Part shown: positions 57,247-64,000 of the stretch, piece by piece | Layout of the letters: every line of letters starts with the position of its first letter | How positions within the stretch are numbered: position 1 is the first letter of the stretch | Notes under the pieces: generated by a model | What the model was told of the DNA's origin: nothing | The model's input: the letters and a program-made list of their open reading frames with translations, nothing else | Database searches by the model: none | Assembly (NCBI RefSeq): GCF_032362555.1 | Contig: NC_083529.1 | Coordinates: 5,270,001 to 5,334,000, forward strand | Source: Amyelois transitella | Lineage: Eukaryota > Arthropoda > Insecta > Lepidoptera > Pyralidae | Length of the DNA: 64,000 nucleotides | Direction of reading: 5' to 3' | Translations under genes and position numbers: made by a program

Positions 57247-57931
57247 ATGGAGCTAATATGAAGAGAGAGATGAATGTGGATGATTCCCCTTCGAATCAAA
57301 AATCTAAAACCGGTCAGTGATATTGGCTGTGCGTTTATAGATAAGTTAGTCACGATTTCTTCTTTTTTATTAAGTTAAGAAGTGGTTATATCTTTAATGT
57401 TATTTTTTTTTACATTATCTATGGAGGATCATTATCATTATTAAAGGATCTCGTAATGAATTAATTAAGATTCCTCATTTATTAAATTATCGGAGAATTT
57501 TACAAAAAACATGATGGTAAAGAAAATTATCTATATGATGTAACTTAGTGCTTAGTATTTTATTTTTAAGTTTTTTAAATATAATCAAGATCATTGTGAT
57601 GTAAATCAAATACACGTGGTGTCATTATTGCATTTACTATTTATATAAAATATACCATATTGTATAAATTCGGCTGGTACTAGGTGATTATGAACATTTA
57701 AATACCTATCTTAAATCTGAAAATTATCCTCAGAAATTTAAAGATAAACTGTAATTACAAGCTTATAAATTTTCTCAAGAAAGGCGTCACATAAAGTTGT
57801 TTGATTGCAGTTGTGTCTTTTATTTATCTATGCTTTTATGTAATTCACTCACTTATTCATTTAGAGACTAGTCAATTTACAACTCACCGTCTATTCAGAA
57901 GGCACAGAACAATTAATCACATCACAAAATT

Positions 57932-59125
57932 TTAAACTAGAGATGGATCTTCATAAACACCAGCAAACAGTATAACACCACTTTTTCTTTCAACAATAAG
58001 AAACACAAACTCTTTATTGGCTTCAAACCTTTGACCTAACACTCTATTCTCTAAACCAACAACAGTTGAAGACGCCGCCACCGTACCACTTTCATTCACA
58101 TCAATTTCAACATTTTGTATAGTCTTTGAAACGAATAAAGGCACATCTGAAATGCCTGGTAGCTGAGCCTTGTTTACATCAAAGATCGAAAGTATTCCAG
58201 AGTATTGCATTGGCGGTATTAAATCCGTTTGTGATGAAATTTTGAATCTAGGAATATAACAATCGATGCTTGCACTTCCTGAGTTTTTTAACGCATCCAT
58301 CCAACTTGTAGGCTGTGATGCCAAGTTACTCAATAGAGTTTTTATTGGTATCCCATCTGAAGGTAGTAGAATCATCATAGAAAACTGTTCGTTTTCTCCG
58401 TATGTCAGTTCTAAAACTTGAGCTCCAATTTCTTCTACATCCGCAAGTTGATGATGGGCTTTGTGGTACATCATATTCACTGATCCTATTGACTTCCCTT
58501 GACTGCTGTAGAAAGTTTCCTTCCTTGTCTGCGAAGGATTGAATGGTGTAGTCCAATTCGCTTTGAAATAAACAGCATCAACTAAAACCATCTTTAGATT
58601 TTCCAAAAACTCCGGTTTCACTGCATTGAAAATTCTGCCTTCAGTAGCAACACATACGTAATAATTTATATCATTAGCAAGCTTTGTTGTGTTGCTTGCA
58701 TCCACTGCATAAATGTCTGTGTCATATCCCAGTGCTGCTGCGCAAAATTCAGGATGAATGATGAGACTGCAGTCAGAAAACATAGCAGATTGTCCATTCA
58801 AAACAACATCCCTGTCTTTTCTCTTCAAAATGCTCCTCGCGCCGAAGTGTAACGCTTGTGTCGCTCTCAAATCTCCTGGCAATTTCAATCCTTTCATTAA
58901 TTCATGAAACGTTTCTCCTGAAGATCCTTCTGCTAGCAAAGAGAAGACACTCCACACTGACAATGGTGATATAGCCACATTCTTTCTTCCTAACTGTGAT
59001 TGTTCGCCGTATGTATTGTCTAGAAGTGTCAAAGCGAACTCATTTAAAGGTACGAAGTTGAGCGTTTCTTCACTAGTCGGTGCTGCTGATACAACTCCAA
59101 ATATAAGAACGATGACCTTCCACAT
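57932..59125 (-). CDS. Serpin C, secreted protease inhibitor family (single exon)
   Basis: A 397-residue single-exon serpin starting with signal peptide MWKVIVLIFGVVSA. Landmarks: FALTLLDNTYGEQS, ISPLSVWSVFSLLAEGSSGE, INYYVCVATEGRIFNAV, MVLVDAVYFKANWTTPFN, FSMMILLPSDG, EIDVNESGTVAASST and FEANKEFVFLIVE. With Gly347 as P15 the P1 residue is Arg361, then Val-Leu. The P' side is again six residues. The breach motif reads ANKEF instead of the usual ANRPF, a departure from A and B. Loop residues around P1 differ, so the target may differ. A TCAGT initiator lies at 59144-59148 (reverse), about 20 bp before the ATG. Most likely a paralogue of serpins A and B; more diverged. Confidence 0.95.
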   Translation of the reverse strand: MWKVIVLIFGVVSAAPTSEETLNFVPLNEFALTLLDNTYGEQSQLGRKNVAISPLSVWSVFSLLAEGSSGETFHELMKGLKLPGDLRATQALHFGARSILKRKDRDVVLNGQSAMFSDCSLIIHPEFCAAALGYDTDIYAVDASNTTKLANDINYYVCVATEGRIFNAVKPEFLENLKMVLVDAVYFKANWTTPFNPSQTRKETFYSSQGKSIGSVNMMYHKAHHQLADVEEIGAQVLELTYGENEQFSMMILLPSDGIPIKTLLSNLASQPTSWMDALKNSGSASIDCYIPRFKISSQTDLIPPMQYSGILSIFDVNKAQLPGISDVPLFVSKTIQNVEIDVNESGTVAASSTVVGLENRVLGQRFEANKEFVFLIVERKSGVILFAGVYEDPSLV

Positions 59126-59143
59126 GTTATACGACTTGATTCA

Positions 59144-59148
59144 ACTGA
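59144..59148 (-). promoter_or_regulatory. Possible initiator of serpin C
   Basis: TCAGT matches the arthropod initiator and would give a ~20-nt leader. No TATA seen at the expected distance. Confidence 0.35.
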
Positions 59149-59959
59149 CTATAACGCAACACTGCTATGGCAAAAAGCGATTCTATCAATTTGAATGGGA
59201 GGTTTCTCACGTGAACAATAAATATCACTTAAACAGGTTAAGTAATGTTTACACCGAGTGATTTTAGACGACTGTACGGTTCAGATACGGTGTCCAGTTT
59301 TTATCTTAATCGTCCCTTAAGGTATATAATCGAATCGATTGAATTCACGGATTTTTTGCTGTATTTTTTTTTCTTTAGTTTTCTGTTAAATGCCGATTAT
59401 GAAGTTTGCCTTGTGTGTGATAGTAAAAAATAGTGGTAAAAATGTGGCCTTATAAGCAGGATTTGCTAATAACAGAAATGTCTGTTAATTTTTAAGTGTT
59501 TAAACATCTACTGTTTTTATGTAAGTTCTCTCATGTGCCACTAGGTTGAAGCCGCGGTTTTACCCATGTTTTCCTCAAAACTCCTTGCTTCAAAAAGGTA
59601 CATCTTCTTACAATCGGTTAAAATTACAAATATATTTGTAATTTAAATAATATATTTGTATATATATTTACATATTAATAACTTAACATCATGAGTTTTA
59701 AACACGCCAAGTAGAGATTCATAAGACCTACATAATTAAAATTTTACTGTAAAATATAACTTTATTAGCATCTGCGTATCGGATTTAAGGTGATATCATC
59801 ACGTATAATTTATATGCTGTAAATAACAACATATAAATTATATGTTATGTCATAAAAATACAATTAAATGTGGTACGATTAATGACAGATGTAAAATATA
59901 CGATAATGGCTAAGTATGTAATTAAGGAAAATTATTATTATTTTAATTAATTTCATATA

Positions 59960-60185
59960 TACATACGTATAACGACGTCTGTATCCCTTGTGGGATAGAG
60001 AGAGTCAACAATCTCGAAAAGATTGATAGGCCACATTCAGCTGGTTGGCTTAGTGATAGAATTGAGATTCAAATAGTGACTGGTTGCTAGCCCATCGCCT
60101 AAAAGTAGAATCCTAAGTTTATAGGCATCCCTTAGTTCACTTTCATGACATCCATGGGAAAAAGATGGAGTGGTCCTATTTTAAT
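59960..60185 (-). mobile_element. Short interspersed element A
   Basis: Reverse copy, slightly diverged. Confidence 0.85.
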
Positions 60186-61383
60186 AATTGATTTATTATA
60201 ATTAACACACAAAGCTGATTAAAATCTCATATAGAACGACGAGTTAAAAGCTTTGGTATAAACCTGTAATCCACAATTAGGACAAAATAAGTTGATATTT
60301 CTAGTTTATTCGTCCAAATAGTACAAAGGTTACAATAAACATGCGAGCAAAGACAAGAGCGGATGCTAGTGAACAATAATCTACACTTTTAAATTAAAGT
60401 CGAAAGAACACATTTTCAAAAATATTTCTCCACGAACAACATGACGTGTGGGTTCCCGCCAAAACGCACTAGAAGAGATTCCTTTTTCAAATATTATTTT
60501 TTATTTTTAATAAAAAGTTTTGTGTGTTACCAGCATTTTGGAATAGAACAACTCCATAATCGTTTCCATGGATGTCGTAAAAGGCTACTAAGGAATTCTT
60601 CTAGTGAAAGCACCCATGCTGGCGTAGTGTGCATGTCAGCTACTTCTATTTCCAAACAGATTAAAAACTTAAATTTAAAAACTTGGGATTCTTCTTATAG
60701 GAGATGGGCTAGCAACTTGCCACTATTTGAATCTCAATTCCATCATAAAGCTAATGCTTGCCTTTGAGTCGTTTCAAGACTGTTGGCTCTGCCTACCCCG
60801 CAAGGGACGTAGACGTGACTATAATTATGTACATACTTATGTTATTTCTCTTTGCATACAATTAAAATTAAAAATAAACTACTTAAATATGGACGGTCAT
60901 TACTACTGCGTCCAAGTATTACGTAATGAAATTTAAAAAAATAATGTGAACTTGAAAAATTCGCATTGACAACAAGACGTGAACGATAAAAAAAATCTCA
61001 CAAACACAATTGTACGAGAAACAATGGCGTTCGAAAATACAACAACCAATTAAATTTACATGTAGGTCATTCTGTTTATTATGTTTTTATTTTGAAGTGC
61101 GCAGGGATAATGGCGAGTGGAATGATGTAGTCTCTGCCTATCCCTCCGAGAAAGATCAGTGATTGCATGCATGCATGTATATAGAATAATATAGTAATAG
61201 CAGATTATAAAAGTCAGTCAAGGGAAATGCATAAACACAGGATTCTTTTTAAGGCGATGGGCTGGCCTGTAAATGTTTGAATCTGAATTCCATCTGAAAA
61301 TGACCTTAGTCCTTTCGAGGTTGTTGGCTCTGTGACATTATTTTGTGAACCCTTTTATAATATATTAGACCTCTTACAATATA

Positions 61384-61560
61384 TAAGAATAGAATAGAAA
61401 AGATTTATTTTCAAAATTGGATACAAGGTATCATTTATTGACGTCACAACACGTAAATCTAATTATAACTACTACCGCTTCCAAAGCGCATATCTAGAAG
61501 AAGCGGCGGAACAAACTACACTGCAGCATTTTCATCGTACGTCAATTTACAAATATAGAT
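61384..61560 (-). mobile_element. LINE 3' UTR copy with (TATTC)n tail
   Basis: Reverse copy of the same 3' end (GATTTATTTTCAAAATTGG). Confidence 0.8.
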
Positions 61561-62774
61561 CTCTTAAATCTAAATCGTGGACGAATGCCTACTATATCTA
61601 CATTAAAAACATGAATGAATGTAGAACTAATTATGTCAATATGAATATTTCGTTAGTAAGATAAGCATATCCCTTAGTAAACTTTTACGATATCCATAGT
61701 AAGAGATGGAGTGCCCTATTCTTTTTCTATTGGTACCGGGAACCACACGACATTTGAAGAATATTTTTTTTACCTATACACTTCAATGTCAATTCTTTGT
61801 CATCAACTTGGCAACTTTATGAGCAGCCTTGATAGACCTTAATAGGTAAATGACAATACAAACAAACTAACAAACAGTGTTCTAACGATTAGCATCTTGT
61901 TGAGAGTCAGTATAGATAACATGTGCGAAGGTTGACAGGTAATATTTTATAGTCGTATTTATAAAGTAAACATGCGTATCTATAAATCTACAAGCCAATG
62001 TGATACCAACATTAAAAAGACTGAGCGGGCGTATCTACAGAGCTTTTGAAAAGGGGGCTGGGCCGTTTGGTGTTTTGGGATGGGCAAACGAATTATTCTA
62101 GGGTGGGCACTATATTGAACTGATAGTAGAAATAGAAATGAAAATTATTGGACGGGACTGGCAGCCCAAAATAGTTTGATAAACATATAGACAGTATAAA
62201 TTTCTCCAGCTACGCCCATAAACTTATCGAGCTATCAAAGTTTCTAAAAAAATAAAAAATACAACCTTCGACTCAATATCGAGCGTGCTTCTGTTTTACA
62301 TACCATCATGCCCGTTTCCCATTGGCGTAGGCAGAGACTATGGATTTCTACCTGTTTTACAGATTATAATACCAGATTGAAGATATTCTAAGCTACACGC
62401 TGTTTACTTACTTATCAAGCTCTGTCATACTGTTTATGATAAAAACGTGACAAAAACTTAGGTTGTTAGCCTATCGCCTAAAATAAATAGCTTAAAGTTT
62501 ACGAGTTTGGGTCATACTTAAATAATTAAAATTCAGTTACCGTAAATGTGCATTTTTTTTCTCATACGAGACCTAATATTCAATATAAGCGCCATCTATC
62601 GCTAGCTCTTGGAACTTTATCGTAACAACTTGGTAAGATTAACTTTGTAATTTTTTTAACTGTGTTTAACATGTCATGCAGATGGCATTGACATATATAT
62701 TTTTTTTAAATTCGACTGTCTGTGAAAATTTTCAGTATATTTCTCTAGCAAAGTTTTTAACCCACAATAGAATG

Positions 62775-63035
62775 AGTGCCGTGTGGTTCCCGGCACCAAT
62801 AGAAAAAGAATAGGACTACTCCATCTCTTTCCCATGGATGTCGTAAAAGGCGACTTAGGGATGGGCTTATAAACTTGGGATTCTTCTTTTAGGCGATGGG
62901 CTAGCAACCTGTCACTATTTGAATCTCAATTCTATCTTAAAGCCAAATATGTGAACGTCTATCAGTCTTTTCAAGACTGCTGGTTCTGTCTACCCCGCAA
63001 GGGATATAGACGTGATTATATGTATGTATGTATAG
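62775..63035 (+). mobile_element. Short interspersed element A
   Basis: Forward, full length. Confidence 0.9.
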
Positions 63036-63605
63036 AATGGGTGGTACTTATCAAAGTTTATAACATTGTAAATCTAAATCTGCCTGGTTTACCATGCGGT
63101 AGACAAAAGAAACAAAATAAATTACAAATTTATTGACAGGTTTTAATTAATGTAAACATATTATACAGCTCCCGTGCTGGTATGGTATCAAAAAGAAATC
63201 ATACTGTGTAGGTACCTACAACTTCTCCACCCGTGCAGAGTTGACACGCAAACAAAATAAAGCCTAACTCTTTATTTCTTTCTGCTTGCTTCTTGCGTTA
63301 GTAATGGTACGTTTTCACTTCTTTAAAGAGAACGGTCCGGGATTCTTAATTCCACCATTAAAATAACCAGCCCTAATTTTAAGTTTAGCCTTTCAAGATT
63401 ATTGAAATTAGTCCGTAAGAGATGAAGACGTGTTATATGTATGTATTGAAAATACATAGGTCAGGATGTTATGATTTAATTAATGATCACACACTGCAGC
63501 TAACCAGAAATTATAGCATGCTGTAATAGCTATAAAGCATTATACACACGGACAGACAATTTATTCAGACCATTTATCAGTATTTTTATATACTGTAATA
63601 ATCTT

Positions 63606-63870
63606 GCCGTGTGGTTTTCGGCACCAATAGAAAAAAGAATAGGACCACTCCATCTCTTTCCCATGGATGTCGTAAAAGGCGACTAAGGGATAAGCTATAG
63701 GTATACTTGGGATTCCTCTTTTAGGCGATTGGCTAGCAACCTGACACTATTTGAATCTCAATTCTATCATTAAAACAAACAGCTGTACGTGGCTTTTCAG
63801 TCTATTGATGACTGTTGACTCTGTCTACCCCGCAAGGGATATAGACGTGATTATATGTTATGTAATGTAA
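63606..63870 (+). mobile_element. Short interspersed element A
   Basis: Forward, full length. Other partial copies of the family lie at about 10905-10980, 23440-23620, 23655-23745, 28970-29180, 35215-35375, 40470-40690, 41225-41330, 43685-43840, 45667-45745, 49040-49210, 53095-53210, 60535-60840, 61205-61340 and 61660-61755. Confidence 0.9.
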
Positions 63871-64000
63871 TAATCTTCTACCCGTCGAGAGCGTCCGTGG
63901 TGGAATCGTTATGGTGAACGGTTAAAATGTGTGATGCGCAGAAAGGCACAGGTTCAAGCGACTTTGGTTTGCAGTTATAGTGAAGTGAAGAGTCTGGAGA

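Larger units (their letters stand above)
52281..57931. other. Intergenic, between LINE and serpin C
   Basis: A dense row of element A copies and RTE 3' fragments listed separately, plus a LINE tail at 57080-57246. Open frames here fall within those repeats; no gene recognised. Confidence 0.6.
59126..64000. other. Intergenic, upstream of serpin C
   Basis: Element A copies (59960, 60535, 61205, 61660, 62775, 63606), LINE tail 61384-61560, RTE scraps (61100, 62300), SINE-B head from 63885 to the window end. No gene recognised. Confidence 0.6.

Overview
The window looks like nuclear DNA from a moth or butterfly (ditrysian Lepidoptera). It is AT-rich, has short spliced exons with GT-AG introns, and is crowded with short interspersed elements, 3' fragments of an RTE-like LINE, and Helitron-type elements beginning TCTATACTAATATTATAA and ending in a GC hairpin plus CTAG. 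No bacterial or phage signal was seen.

Layout. (1) 1-11241, + strand: the 3' half (ligand-binding domain) of the NR2E3 / Hormone receptor 51 (unfulfilled) orthologue, in six exons with consistent phases. The DNA-binding domain lies upstream, outside the window. (2) 11242-12350: a tandem series of progressively decayed copies of the last coding segment of that gene. (3) 15934-17907: a 1.97 kb element with 501 bp terminal inverted repeats. (4) 18365-19618, - strand: single-exon serpin A. (5) 20416-43018, - strand: a 22-exon DEAH-box RNA helicase of about 1140 residues, the orthologue of mitochondrial DHX30. I rebuilt it exon by exon and every junction phase closes. Its introns are heavily loaded with transposons. 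(6) 46169-47353 and 57932-59125, - strand: single-exon serpins B and C. (7) 50555-52280: a 5'-truncated LINE with an uninterrupted 556-codon reverse transcriptase frame and a target-site duplication. The rest is intergenic repeat-rich DNA.

Most notable are tandem arrays sitting on exon boundaries. In DHX30, five exact 160 bp units at 24114-24909 each carry the 3' half of exon 17 with its splice donor, followed by a pyrimidine tract and CAG. This creates four extra potential exons of exactly 111 nt, phase 1-1, with no stop, separated by 49-nt potential introns. A 15-bp minisatellite abuts the acceptor of the exon carrying helicase motif VI. In Hr51 the first visible donor is repeated five times, and the terminal exon is repeated about seven times in a decay gradient. 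A short element present in roughly 40 copies shares its 3' end with the RTE-like LINE, which suggests the LINE mobilises it.

The genes are separate units rather than a pathway: a photoreceptor/neuronal nuclear receptor, a mitochondrial RNA helicase, and three secreted protease inhibitors. The serpins share an Arg at the predicted P1 position and a reactive loop shortened after P1, so they probably arose by local duplication around DHX30.
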